A DNA stretch of 64,000 nucleotides. It comes from Rhodospirillales bacterium. Lineage in GTDB: Bacteria > Pseudomonadota > Alphaproteobacteria > Rhodospirillales > Casp-alpha2. The DNA is taken from positions 124,001-188,000 of the forward strand of contig JAEPQO010000005.1 in assembly GCA_017640505.1 (NCBI GenBank). The letters are read 5' to 3'. Positions 44,239-53,005 of this stretch are shown piece after piece; position 1 is the first letter of the stretch, and every line of letters begins with the position of its first letter. The notes under the pieces are model-generated. The model did not search any database. It was not told the origin of the DNA and saw only the letters and a program-made list of their open reading frames with translations. Position numbers and translations under genes: made by a program.

Positions 44239-45078
44239 ATGTCCGAAACCCTTCCGGAAGTCGCCGTCCGCGACGCACCGCCCAAAATCGCCACCATCTA
44301 CGAACGCATCATGGAAACCACCGGCGTCGGGTCGCCGGCGCTGATCTACCGCCATTTTGCTGTTTTCCCGGGCCTCCTCGAGTGGGTTTGGGAAACGGTC
44401 GGCCCGGAGCTGGAGAGCGGCCGCGCCATTTCGTATGCGCTGGACGCCGTGTCGCGGACGCCGGTCGTACCCCTACCCGCCGTCAATATCGCGGACATGC
44501 GCGCCGACGGGGTGGATGCCGAGGCGCACCGGACCGTGGATGCCATGCTGGCGACCTATAACCGGATGAACCCGGTCAACCTGAGCCTGATCACGGCAAT
44601 CCGCGACCTGGTGAATCCCACGGCCGCGCCGGCGGATGTCCCGCCCCCGCCGCCGGCGCCGGCGGCACCGACCGCATCGCCGATGAAACTGCCCGCGCCC
44701 GTCAACCTGCAGGAGATGCCGGATGATCTACGCGAAACCGTGCTGGCGCTCAGTGCCGCGATTCCGAGTCCGGGAACACAGGTCATCCCGACGCTTTACC
44801 GACACCTGGCGATCTGGCCCGACTTCCTGCGTCGTCTCGCACCCGGCCTATTGGAAGCGATGTCGCGTGGCGACGTGGAAAAGCAGATGGACACACTCAA
44901 TGCCAACATGAGGCCACTGATCGCCGACGTCGCCGGGCGCGCGCGCGATGCCGCTGCGCCGCCGCTGGACGATCCGGCAGCGATGGTTCGGACGCTCGAT
45001 TCCTTTCTCTATACGATCCCGCAGCTCGTCGTTGTCGGCACGGCGCTACGTGCCGCATTGCCGGTTTACGAGGCGTGA
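44239..45078 (+). CDS. DehI-family two-repeat helical protein
   Basis: This 279-residue protein has two related halves: residues 30-60 (GSPALIYRHFAVFPGLLEWVW) and about 180-205 (TLYRHLAIWPDFLRRLAPGLL). A Pro/Ala-rich linker lies between them, about 127-155. It resembles halocarboxylic-acid dehalogenase DehI, but the catalytic Asp region does not seem conserved by my alignment from memory. A dehalogenase function is therefore unlikely. It sits next to the sox cluster. Confidence 0.7.
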   Translation: MSETLPEVAVRDAPPKIATIYERIMETTGVGSPALIYRHFAVFPGLLEWVWETVGPELESGRAISYALDAVSRTPVVPLPAVNIADMRADGVDAEAHRTVDAMLATYNRMNPVNLSLITAIRDLVNPTAAPADVPPPPPAPAAPTASPMKLPAPVNLQEMPDDLRETVLALSAAIPSPGTQVIPTLYRHLAIWPDFLRRLAPGLLEAMSRGDVEKQMDTLNANMRPLIADVAGRARDAAAPPLDDPAAMVRTLDSFLYTIPQLVVVGTALRAALPVYEA

Positions 45079-46694
45079 GGCGCGGCGTTATCGATCATCG
45101 CCTGTGACACCGGACTGTCGACACGGCGGAACGTTTCGGCCGCCGCGCGCCGCCAGTGGACGGCGTATTCCTCCGGGCAGCCGTCGCGAAGCAGCTGCCC
45201 CTCTTCCAGCGTCAACATGGACGTCCCGCTCAGGTGCGGCTCGCGGAAGTTGATCATGTTGAGCGTAATCTGATCCGACGACGTCAGTCCCATGGCACCC
45301 AGCATCTCCGCAAATCCCAGCAACGTGTTGCCGTGGAAGTTCGCGACGCGCCTCGCCTTGTCGCCGACGTGCAGCCCGGACTGCCGCATCTGGTCCTGCG
45401 TCGCGACGCCGGTCGGGCAACGGTTGGTATGACATGCACGCGCCTGGATACAGCCGATGGAGAACATGAAACCGCGCGCCGAGTTACACCAGTCCGCACC
45501 GAGCGCGAAAGCGCGCGCCATGTCGGCGCCCGAGACGATTTTGCCGCTGGCGCCGATCTTGATCCGGTCGCGGATACCGGCGCCGATCAGCGTCATATTG
45601 ACGAAATGGAGCCCGTCCCGAAGCGGCAGGCCGAGGCTGTTGGAAAACTCGACGGGCGCGGCACCTGTCCCACCCTCCTTACCGTCGACGACAATGAAAT
45701 CCGGGTAGCAGTCCCGTTCCAGCATCGCCTTGACCATGGCCATGAATTCACGCCGGTGCCCGACGCACAGCTTAAAGCCGACCGGCTTTCCGCCGGAAAG
45801 GTCACGCAGTTGCTGAATAAAATCGACCAGCCCCAGCGGCGTCGAAAATGCCGAGTGCGCGGCCGGCGAAATGCAGTCAACACCGACCGGCACACCGCGT
45901 GCCTCTGATATTTCCTGCGTCACCTTGGCGCCCGGCAGCATCCCGCCGTGGCCCGGCTTGGCACCCTGCGACAGCTTGATCTCGATCATCTTGATCTGCG
46001 TGTCGGCTGCTTTTTCCTTAAAGGTATCAGGGCAGAACCTGCCATCCTTGGTCCGGCAACCGAAATAGCCCGAGCCGATCTCCCAAATAATGTCACCGCC
46101 GTTTTCGCGGTGATACTTCGAGATTCCGCCCTCGCCCGTGTCATGCGCGAAACCGCCCATCGCTGCACCCCGGTTCAGCGCCGAGATTGCATTTGCACTG
46201 AGGGAGCCGAAGCTCATCGCCGATATATTGAGAAGCGAGCAGTTGTACGGCTGGGTGCAGGACGGCCCGCCGACAGTGACGCGCAACGATGCCGGGTCGA
46301 CATGCTCAGGCACCATGGAGTGACTGAAGAACGTGTATCCGGTGCTGTAGACATCCTGCTGCGTCCCGAACGGAATCGTCTGCAGTTCATTCTTGGCGCG
46401 TTGATAAACGAGCGACCGCTGCTCGCGGTTGAACGGAAACGCATCGGCGTCGCTTTCGATCAGGTACTGGCGGATTTCCGGCCGGATGCCTTCGAACAGC
46501 CAGCGCATGTGAGAGATGATCGGATAGTTGCGCCACAACGTATGTCGCGCCTGCAGCAGATCGTAGATGCCCAATGCCGTCAGCGGTGCGGATACCGCAA
46601 GCACCCACCAGCCGATCGCACTTCCGAAGACGAGAAACAGGAAGCCGACGCCGACACCGGCGGCAACACCGAAAAACGCGAAAAACCTCCCCAT
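45066..46694 (-). CDS. FMN-binding glutamate synthase-related protein, membrane-anchored
   Basis: This 542-residue protein has two N-terminal hydrophobic segments (residues 2-45), then a GltB-like FMN barrel. Visible motifs are SFGSLSANAISALNRGA, IKLSQGAKPGHGGMLPGAKV and the cluster Cys in CIQARACHTNRCPTGVATQ (3Fe-4S). The amidotransferase domain of full GOGAT is absent. Its partner and substrate are unknown. The stop overlaps the convergent DehI-like gene by 13 bp. Confidence 0.9.
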   Translation of the reverse strand: MGRFFAFFGVAAGVGVGFLFLVFGSAIGWWVLAVSAPLTALGIYDLLQARHTLWRNYPIISHMRWLFEGIRPEIRQYLIESDADAFPFNREQRSLVYQRAKNELQTIPFGTQQDVYSTGYTFFSHSMVPEHVDPASLRVTVGGPSCTQPYNCSLLNISAMSFGSLSANAISALNRGAAMGGFAHDTGEGGISKYHRENGGDIIWEIGSGYFGCRTKDGRFCPDTFKEKAADTQIKMIEIKLSQGAKPGHGGMLPGAKVTQEISEARGVPVGVDCISPAAHSAFSTPLGLVDFIQQLRDLSGGKPVGFKLCVGHRREFMAMVKAMLERDCYPDFIVVDGKEGGTGAAPVEFSNSLGLPLRDGLHFVNMTLIGAGIRDRIKIGASGKIVSGADMARAFALGADWCNSARGFMFSIGCIQARACHTNRCPTGVATQDQMRQSGLHVGDKARRVANFHGNTLLGFAEMLGAMGLTSSDQITLNMINFREPHLSGTSMLTLEEGQLLRDGCPEEYAVHWRRAAAETFRRVDSPVSQAMIDNAAPHAS

Positions 46695-46795
46695 GGATTT
46701 CTCTCCCCTAAGATCGAGCCCAGGCCAACGCCGCCCGGTCTTCGGGTGTGCGCCGTCTACACCTTAACTTTAATGCGGGGAGCGGTGAAGAAATC

Positions 46796-48376
46796 CTAAA
46801 AGCCGACGGCGCTACCGTCCGAGCGGGGATCGGCGGCACCTTCGAACAACCCGTTCGGATGGCGGCAAACGGCACCCGCATGCCCCATGGTCGAGGTGAA
46901 CGGTTCCACGACATCGATGACGTGCCCGGCGGCTTTCAAGGCTTCGATCAGCGCGGGATCGAAACGGCTTTCCAACTTCAGCGTCGTGCTTTCCTCGCCC
47001 CAGGTCCGGCCCAGCAGCCAGCGCGGCGCGGTCACCGCCTGCTGCAACGGCTGCCCGAACATCACATAGCGGCTGAAGACCGCGGCCTGCGTCTGCGGCT
47101 GGCCCTCGCCACCCATGTTACCGTAGCTCAGCACCCGGCCATCGTTCAGGCGCGCCATGGCCGGGTTCAGGGTATGGAAAGGACGTTTATGCGGCTCGAG
47201 CACGTTGGGGTGTGACGCATCCAGCGTAAAACCGCTGCCACGGTTCTGGAACAACACACCGGTTTCCGGATTGGTCACACCGGAGCCGAATTCCCAGTAC
47301 ACGCTCTGGATAAACGATACCGCCCGGCCGTCGCCGTCAATGGCGCCCATCCAGATGGTGTCGCCCGGTTTTCGGATTTGCGGCCATTCCAGCGCTTTCG
47401 CCGGATCGATATTTCCGGCCAGACCGTCAAGAAAACCGCTTTCGAGCCAGTCGTTCGGATCGACCTTCATGAAGTCGAGATCGGTCAGGTGCTCGTTCCT
47501 GAGAAGAAATGCCTGCTTCGTCGCTTCGACAAGACCGTGAATATGATCGAAGCCCTCACCCGCCGTGACGCCCAGGCGATCGAACAGCGCCAGGATCATC
47601 AGCGAGCTGACGCCCTGCGTCGGCGGCGGCATGTTGTAGACGGTGCCGGACGAGAGCGTGACCTCGAGCGGCGTTACCTGCTTTGCTGAAAACGCCTCGA
47701 AGTCATCAAAACGGAGCGGACTGCCGACACTCTCCAGGTAGGCCGCATTGGAGCGTGCGATCTCGCCCGTGTAGAAGTCATCGAGGCCGACATCGGCCAG
47801 CCGACGGAGCGTCGCCGCCAACGCCGGGAACTTCAGGATGTCGTTGCAGGCAGGCGGCTGGCCGTCGACTAGGTACGTTTCCGCAAAGCCCGGTACGTCC
47901 TTGAGCTCGTCCAGCTTTTCCCGTGTCAGGTCTTCCTGTCCTTGCGTGACGGGAACACCGTTCGCTGCATGTGCGGCGGCATCTTCAAGAAGCCGGCCCA
48001 GCGGCATTTTGCCGCCGCCGACGTCAAGCGCCTTGGCCCACCCGGAAATCGTTCCGGCGACGTTCAGCGCTGCCAGCGGTCCGCGCGCCGGAATCACGTC
48101 GCATCCTTTATCTGCATAGAACGCGGGCGTCGCCATGCCGGCGCTCCACCCGGCGGCGTCGATCCCGACCGGCGCCTGCCCCGGTTCCGCGATCAGCCAG
48201 AAGCCGTCGCCACCGACGGCGTTCATATGTGGATAGACCACCGCGATCGTGGCAGCTGCGGCAACCATCGCCTCGACCGCGTTTCCGCCATCGCGGAGCA
48301 CGCGTAATCCGGTTTCAGTTGCAAGGTGATGCGGCGCCGTAAACATGCCGCCGAGTGCGGTGGTGGTGTAAAGCAT
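46796..48376 (-). CDS. Gamma-glutamyltransferase-family Ntn-hydrolase
   Basis: This is 526 residues from ATG 48376, preceded by GAGGAGG. The N-terminal ATETGLRVLRDGGNAVEAMVAAA and NMPPPTQG are typical. The autoprocessing Thr is probably in KPGDTIWMGAIDGDG, where the small subunit would start. No signal peptide is visible, so it is likely cytoplasmic. It is divergent from a DUF1028 gene, a common partner, which suggests a shared peptide or amide substrate. Confidence 0.9.
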   Translation of the reverse strand: MLYTTTALGGMFTAPHHLATETGLRVLRDGGNAVEAMVAAAATIAVVYPHMNAVGGDGFWLIAEPGQAPVGIDAAGWSAGMATPAFYADKGCDVIPARGPLAALNVAGTISGWAKALDVGGGKMPLGRLLEDAAAHAANGVPVTQGQEDLTREKLDELKDVPGFAETYLVDGQPPACNDILKFPALAATLRRLADVGLDDFYTGEIARSNAAYLESVGSPLRFDDFEAFSAKQVTPLEVTLSSGTVYNMPPPTQGVSSLMILALFDRLGVTAGEGFDHIHGLVEATKQAFLLRNEHLTDLDFMKVDPNDWLESGFLDGLAGNIDPAKALEWPQIRKPGDTIWMGAIDGDGRAVSFIQSVYWEFGSGVTNPETGVLFQNRGSGFTLDASHPNVLEPHKRPFHTLNPAMARLNDGRVLSYGNMGGEGQPQTQAAVFSRYVMFGQPLQQAVTAPRWLLGRTWGEESTTLKLESRFDPALIEALKAAGHVIDVVEPFTSTMGHAGAVCRHPNGLFEGAADPRSDGSAVGF

Positions 48377-48507
48377 AAGACCTCCTCGGGAATGCGCCGA
48401 CATAATCGGCAAGGAACCGCCGCCTATCAAGCTGTGATCGACGTTACTTTCGCATATTGCGCGAAACGATATGCTGCTATACGAGGGGATCGGGGTGGTT
48501 GATCATA

Positions 48508-48516
48508 TGGTTACCA
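48508..48516. promoter_or_regulatory. TGGTTACCA palindrome, GntR-like site
   Basis: It sits in the 165-bp divergent region between the gamma-glutamyltransferase and DUF1028 genes, 25 bp from the latter's start. TGGT-N-ACCA words are typical of FadR/GntR-type operators, but no such regulator is in the window. Confidence 0.3.
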
Positions 48517-48541
48517 AAATTAGGTTATTTCGGAGCGGCGT

Positions 48542-49225
48542 ATGACGTTCTCAATCGTTGCGCGATGCCGCAACAGCGGCATGTTCGGCGTCGCCGTGAC
48601 ATCGTCGTCGCCTGCCGTCGCCGCGCGTTGCGCGTTCGCCGAGGCCGGTGTCGGCGCGGTTGCGACACAGAACATCACCGACCCGTCGCTTGGCAAACGG
48701 GGGCTCGGCCTGCTTCGGGCCGAAGCCGACGCGCTGGAGACCATCGATACCCTGCTGACCAGCACGGATCATATGGAGTACCGCCAGGTTCTGGTCATCG
48801 ACCGGAGCGGCGACGCGGCCATTCATTCGGGCAAGCATACGCTGGGCGTCTGGGGCGAAGCCGTTACCAAGAATGCGGCGGCGGCGGGGAATCTACTTGC
48901 TGACAAATCCGTGCCGCGCACGATGATTCACGCCTTCGAGGAGTCCGAAAACGCATCGCTGCATCTGGCCGAACGGCTGATCGATGCGCTTAAGGCTGGC
49001 CTTTCCGCCGGCGGCGAAGCGGGACCGATTCATTCCGCCGGCATCAAGATCGTCGACCGCGTCTCATGGCCCATTGTCGATCTGCGTATCGACTGGACCG
49101 ACGGTTGCCCCGTCACTGAGCTGGAAACGCTCTGGAAACTCTATGAACCACAGATGGACGATTACGTGACCCGCGCGCTCGACCCGTCGTCAGCGCCAAG
49201 CTACGGCGTTCCGGGCGACGAGTAA
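48542..49225 (+). CDS. DUF1028-domain Ntn-like protein
   Basis: This 227-residue protein starts MTFSIVARC and includes AFAEAGVGAVATQNITDPSLGKRGLGLL and VIDRSGDAAIHSGKHTL, typical of DUF1028. Members often sit beside gamma-glutamyltransferases or peptidases, as here. GGAG precedes the ATG. The reaction is unknown. Confidence 0.88.
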   Translation: MTFSIVARCRNSGMFGVAVTSSSPAVAARCAFAEAGVGAVATQNITDPSLGKRGLGLLRAEADALETIDTLLTSTDHMEYRQVLVIDRSGDAAIHSGKHTLGVWGEAVTKNAAAAGNLLADKSVPRTMIHAFEESENASLHLAERLIDALKAGLSAGGEAGPIHSAGIKIVDRVSWPIVDLRIDWTDGCPVTELETLWKLYEPQMDDYVTRALDPSSAPSYGVPGDE

Positions 49226-49231
49226 CGCCGT

Positions 49232-50869
49232 TCAGTCTTTCAAGATGACCGGCTCCGGCGCCGCCTTGCCGCGGATCATGTCCGACGCCTTCTCGGCAAT
49301 CATGATGGTCGGTGCGTTGAGGTTTGCCGACGGCATCATTGGCATGATCGAGGCATCGACGACGCGAAGCCCTTCCAGTCCGTAGACCCTCAGTTGATCG
49401 TCGACGACGGCCGTCGGATCGGAATCGGGGGCCATCCGGCACGTACCCATCGGATGGAATGTCGTGGTTCCGCGTTCCCTGGCGACCTGCAGCAGTTCGT
49501 CGTCCGACTGCAGGTCATCGGTCGGATAGATCCAGTGATCGAAGTACCGCATCATCGGTTCGGTGGTCAGCATGCGTCGCGCGAGGCGCATCGCCGCAAG
49601 CAGCACCTGCCGGTCCATCTCATGCTCAAGATACCTGGGGTTGATCGCAGGTTTGTCGAACGGGTCGGCGGTTTTAGCCCGGACGTATCCGCTCGATTCC
49701 GGGCGCTGTTGCCATGACGCAATAGTCATGCCGGGAAAGTCGTCGAGCTCCGACTGCACCCCTTCCTTGTAGCTTGCCGGCGTAAAGGTGAACTGCACAT
49801 CATTGTTGTCGAGGTCCGGGTTAGAGCGCCAGAAGCAGTAAACCAGTGTCGGGCTCAGCGACAGGATCCCCTTTCGCGTCAAACCCCATCGCGCGATCTC
49901 GCTCAGAAGATTGAGCCCCTTGGTCCGCTCGTTCAGGCTGCCCACGTTTTTGACCCGCGCGGTGAAGCGCGGTGCGTAGTGATCGCGCAGGTTCTCGCCG
50001 ACACCGGGGAGCGCGTGCTTTACCTCGATCCCTAGCGACTGCAACAGATCCGGCGCACCGATCCCCGATACCTGGAGCAACTGCGGCGAATTGATGGTGC
50101 CGCCGGACAGAATGACCTCACGGCGCGCCATCACCTGTTTCGGCTTCCCGTTCCGCCCACCCTTGTTGTAGGCGACGCCCGTCGCGCGCTTGCCGTCCAG
50201 AATGATCTTGGTCGCATGCGCATTGGTGATCACGTGCACATTACCGCGCTTCTGGGCGGGCCTGAGAAACGCGCGCGCCGTCGACATACGGCGGCCGCCG
50301 GCGATGGTGCGCTGGGAATAGGTCGCGCCTTCCTGCTTGGCGCCGTTGTAGTCAACCGCTTTCGGGATGCCGATGGTCTGCACGCCTTCGATAAAGGCAT
50401 CGGTAAGCGGATGCGACCAGTCGATGTCGGTGACCGTCAGCGGGCCGCCCCGGCCACGGAACGTGTTGTCGCCCTCGCCGACCCGGTTTTCAGATCTTTT
50501 GAAGTACGGCAGCACATCGGCATAGCCCCAGCCGCGATTGCCGCGCTGTGCCCAGCCGTCATAGTCCATGCGGTTGCCGCGCGTATAAATGTGCCCGTTG
50601 ATCGAACTCGATCCGCCGAGGGTCTTGCCGCGCGGCTGCTGGATCGCACGCCCGGCCGTCCACTCGGTCGGCTCTGTCTCGTAGAGCCAGTTAATCTTCG
50701 GGTCCTTGATCGTATAGATGAAACCCGCCGGGATATGGATGAACGGGCTCAGGTCCGGCGGTCCGGCTTCGAGCACACAGATCGTGACGTTGGGGTCTTC
50801 GCCCAGCCGGTTGGCGAGAACGCTGCCCGCGGATCCGGCGCCGACGATGACGTAATCGAAAGTTTCCAT
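49232..50869 (-). CDS. GMC-family FAD oxidoreductase (choline/alcohol dehydrogenase-like)
   Basis: This 545-residue flavoenzyme begins with VIVGAGSAGSVLANRL and has the GMC signature GKTLGGSSSINGHIYTRG. The active-site His lies in TTFHPMGTCRM, and the C-terminal VVDASIMPMMPSANLNAPTIM segment closes the FAD fold. Related enzymes oxidise choline or aliphatic alcohols. No betaine genes are adjacent, so the substrate is open. Confidence 0.92.
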   Translation of the reverse strand: METFDYVIVGAGSAGSVLANRLGEDPNVTICVLEAGPPDLSPFIHIPAGFIYTIKDPKINWLYETEPTEWTAGRAIQQPRGKTLGGSSSINGHIYTRGNRMDYDGWAQRGNRGWGYADVLPYFKRSENRVGEGDNTFRGRGGPLTVTDIDWSHPLTDAFIEGVQTIGIPKAVDYNGAKQEGATYSQRTIAGGRRMSTARAFLRPAQKRGNVHVITNAHATKIILDGKRATGVAYNKGGRNGKPKQVMARREVILSGGTINSPQLLQVSGIGAPDLLQSLGIEVKHALPGVGENLRDHYAPRFTARVKNVGSLNERTKGLNLLSEIARWGLTRKGILSLSPTLVYCFWRSNPDLDNNDVQFTFTPASYKEGVQSELDDFPGMTIASWQQRPESSGYVRAKTADPFDKPAINPRYLEHEMDRQVLLAAMRLARRMLTTEPMMRYFDHWIYPTDDLQSDDELLQVARERGTTTFHPMGTCRMAPDSDPTAVVDDQLRVYGLEGLRVVDASIMPMMPSANLNAPTIMIAEKASDMIRGKAAPEPVILKD

Positions 50870-50950
50870 CCCAATTCCGTTTTGCTGGCCGGTTCACCCG
50901 GCATTGGGAAAATATTAGAGGGTGGTGCCCCGGGTTGAAAACAGCAGAGA

Positions 50951-51631
50951 TTACAGAACGGCAGGAAAATCCGCAGGATCGAGGACCGGGTATTCGAAAG
51001 CCCGGAAATCTTCGGCGTATATCTCGTTGACCATCGCCACGACATCGCGCGTGTAACAACCCAGATACTTTGGCCGGTCCGGCTGGTCTGTGTCGGCGGG
51101 CGTTTGCACGTTCAAACTCTTCACGTCGCCCAGCGCGACGCCGATCTTCCCGGCGAGTTCGGCGAGACCCCCGTCCAGCCACTCCGTCCTGCCGATCCAG
51201 TCGACGGCCTGCCGGCCGTCCAGGTGCGTGAATGCCGTCATCGGACAAAAGCAGATCCAGTCCCATGCATTGGCGATGTCGGCCTGCGCAACGTGATCCA
51301 GCATATACGCCGCGAAGTCGTCGCCGATGGCGTCAAAGATCGGGCGCTTGGCAGCAATCCAGTGTTCCCACTTTGTCGAGGCCAGCCTGTCCTGACAAAA
51401 GCCGGAATAAAGACGGTCATAGGGATTGCGCACGAACGAGAACTTGAAGTGTGTATCGAACCGCCCGGGCGCATCGTAATTGTCGAGGAACTTGCGAATG
51501 GTGACATGTTCCTCGAACCTGCTGACCGGATAACCGATGTCCGTGAACGGTGCCAATGCATGACGCACCGTGGCTGAACCGCACTTCGGAATGACGAAAT
51601 AGAGGTACTTGTAGCGGTCCGAAATCACCAT
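50951..51631 (-). CDS. Sulfotransferase family 2-like protein
   Basis: This 226-residue protein has the PAPS 5'-phosphosulfate loop FVIPKCGSATVRHAL and the 3'-phosphate motif FVRNPYDRLYSGF. It would transfer sulfate to a carbohydrate or lipid. It starts 3 bp after the FkbM gene and lacks its own clear ribosome site, so translation is probably coupled. Confidence 0.85.
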   Translation of the reverse strand: MVISDRYKYLYFVIPKCGSATVRHALAPFTDIGYPVSRFEEHVTIRKFLDNYDAPGRFDTHFKFSFVRNPYDRLYSGFCQDRLASTKWEHWIAAKRPIFDAIGDDFAAYMLDHVAQADIANAWDWICFCPMTAFTHLDGRQAVDWIGRTEWLDGGLAELAGKIGVALGDVKSLNVQTPADTDQPDRPKYLGCYTRDVVAMVNEIYAEDFRAFEYPVLDPADFPAVL

Positions 51632-51634
51632 CGT

Positions 51635-52453
51635 TCAGCGCGCTTTTCTGGCTGCGGGATGGTCGTCGAAACTGGTCAGCTTCAACAGCTTCCCCGGGTC
51701 AGCGGGGTTGTCCGGATGGCAGCAGAAGATTCCCAGCGAATGAACGTTGCCGAAGACGTTTTCCGCGACGCCTGCTAGGTTGTCCGGACGGAACAGTGGC
51801 ACCGCGTGCCACCAGACGTCGTAGCCGAAACCGCGTACCAGATCATAAAGTTCGCGCGACAGCTCCGGGCGGTCGTCTTCGAGATAGAGCAGCGGCTTGT
51901 CCCGTTCAATAAGGCCGGCGGCACCACGCACGACATCCGCCTCCATCCCCTCCGCGTCGCATTTCAGAAGATCGACCCGGAAGCTGCCGATGACATCGTC
52001 AAGCCGGACCACCGGCGTCTTGCCGAGCACGGGCGTTGTCACCGGTTCGAACGTCTCCAGGCGCACACCGATGCCGCCAAAGTTGAATGCCTGGTCCGGG
52101 TGGATATCCGGGACCTGGGCGCGGCCGGGCACGGCACCCGCAGCCATGTTGTAGGCACCGACGTTGACGCAGTCGTTATTGACGAGGTTGGCGCACAGCA
52201 GCTGGAAGCAGATCCGTTGCGCCTCGAACGTGATCACCCGGCCAGCCGCGACATGGCGCGCCAACGGCACGGTGTGCGCGCCAACGTTGCCGCCGACCTC
52301 GACGATGCTTGCGTCAATGGAAACAAGCCGCGTCAGAAATGATATCTCGCCGAACGACCATTCACCGTACGTCAGCAGTGACGTGCCGATATATTTGTCC
52401 TTGGGATTGACGGTCCAGCGATAGCCGGCGATATCCGCGTGTGCAAACTGCAT
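51635..52453 (-). CDS. FkbM-family methyltransferase
   Basis: This 272-residue protein has the SAM motif ASIVEVGGNVGAHTVPLA, the FEAQ acidic end of strand 2, and VDLLKCDAEGMEADVVRGA typical of FkbM. Members O-methylate sugars or small molecules. Its ribosome site is a run of eight G residues just before the ATG. It is paired with the sulfotransferase. Confidence 0.87.
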   Translation of the reverse strand: MQFAHADIAGYRWTVNPKDKYIGTSLLTYGEWSFGEISFLTRLVSIDASIVEVGGNVGAHTVPLARHVAAGRVITFEAQRICFQLLCANLVNNDCVNVGAYNMAAGAVPGRAQVPDIHPDQAFNFGGIGVRLETFEPVTTPVLGKTPVVRLDDVIGSFRVDLLKCDAEGMEADVVRGAAGLIERDKPLLYLEDDRPELSRELYDLVRGFGYDVWWHAVPLFRPDNLAGVAENVFGNVHSLGIFCCHPDNPADPGKLLKLTSFDDHPAARKAR

Positions 52454-52485
52454 GGCCCCCCCCGGTGTCGGCGACGGATGCCCGT

Positions 52486-52884
52486 TTACGTCTTGGTTCT
52501 GTTTACGTGGCGCTCGAGGCGATTGATCATCTCGTTCATTGCCATGCTCTTGCGCAGATAGTCCTTGGCACCGCCGATCATCGCATCTTCGATGGACTCT
52601 TCGTCCTCGACCGCTGTCATCATCACGACGTATGCACCCGGGTCGATTTCCTGAAGCTTCTTCAACGTCGTAAGACCGTCCATAATCGGCATCCGGATAT
52701 CCAGCAGCACCAGATCGGGTGACGCGTCCTTGTAAAGCGCAATGCCTGCATCGCCATCGTCGGCCTCGCCAACGACTTCACAGTCAAGCGCCGTCAACGC
52801 GGCGATGACGACACGGCGCATCAACTCACTATCATCGACGATGATGGCGCGTGACTGCTTATTCGGCTCCGATTGATCGCTCAT
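52486..52884 (-). CDS. Single-domain CheY-like response regulator
   Basis: This is 132 residues from ATG 52884 (MSDQSEP), chosen for the GGGAAAG upstream. The receiver motifs are IIVDDSELMRR, the phospho-acceptor Asp in LVLLDIRMPIMDG, and the conserved Thr and Lys in MMTAVED and KDYLRKSM. There is no output domain and no kinase nearby, so it acts by protein binding or in a phosphorelay. Confidence 0.92.
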   Translation of the reverse strand: MSDQSEPNKQSRAIIVDDSELMRRVVIAALTALDCEVVGEADDGDAGIALYKDASPDLVLLDIRMPIMDGLTTLKKLQEIDPGAYVVMMTAVEDEESIEDAMIGGAKDYLRKSMAMNEMINRLERHVNRTKT

Positions 52885-52948
52885 GAACTTTCCCGTATCG
52901 ATTGTTCCGGACATGGAAGATTAAAGCAGCACCCGGCTCGCACGAAAA

Positions 52949-52975
52949 GCCCCGAAACCAAACCGGTTCCGGGGC
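52949..52975 (-). terminator. Rho-independent terminator of xsc
   Basis: Arms GCCCCGAAACC and GGTTCCGGGGC pair with one mismatch around a 5-nt loop. On the minus strand a TTTTCG tract follows, 30 bp beyond the xsc stop. Confidence 0.75.
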
Positions 52976-53005
52976 CAGGGAGTGTCTTCAGGGTCGAAAA
53001 TTATG

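Noticed and set aside
44239-45078. 2-haloacid dehalogenase DehI
   Set aside because: Fold repeats match, but the catalytic Asp was not found in the expected place.
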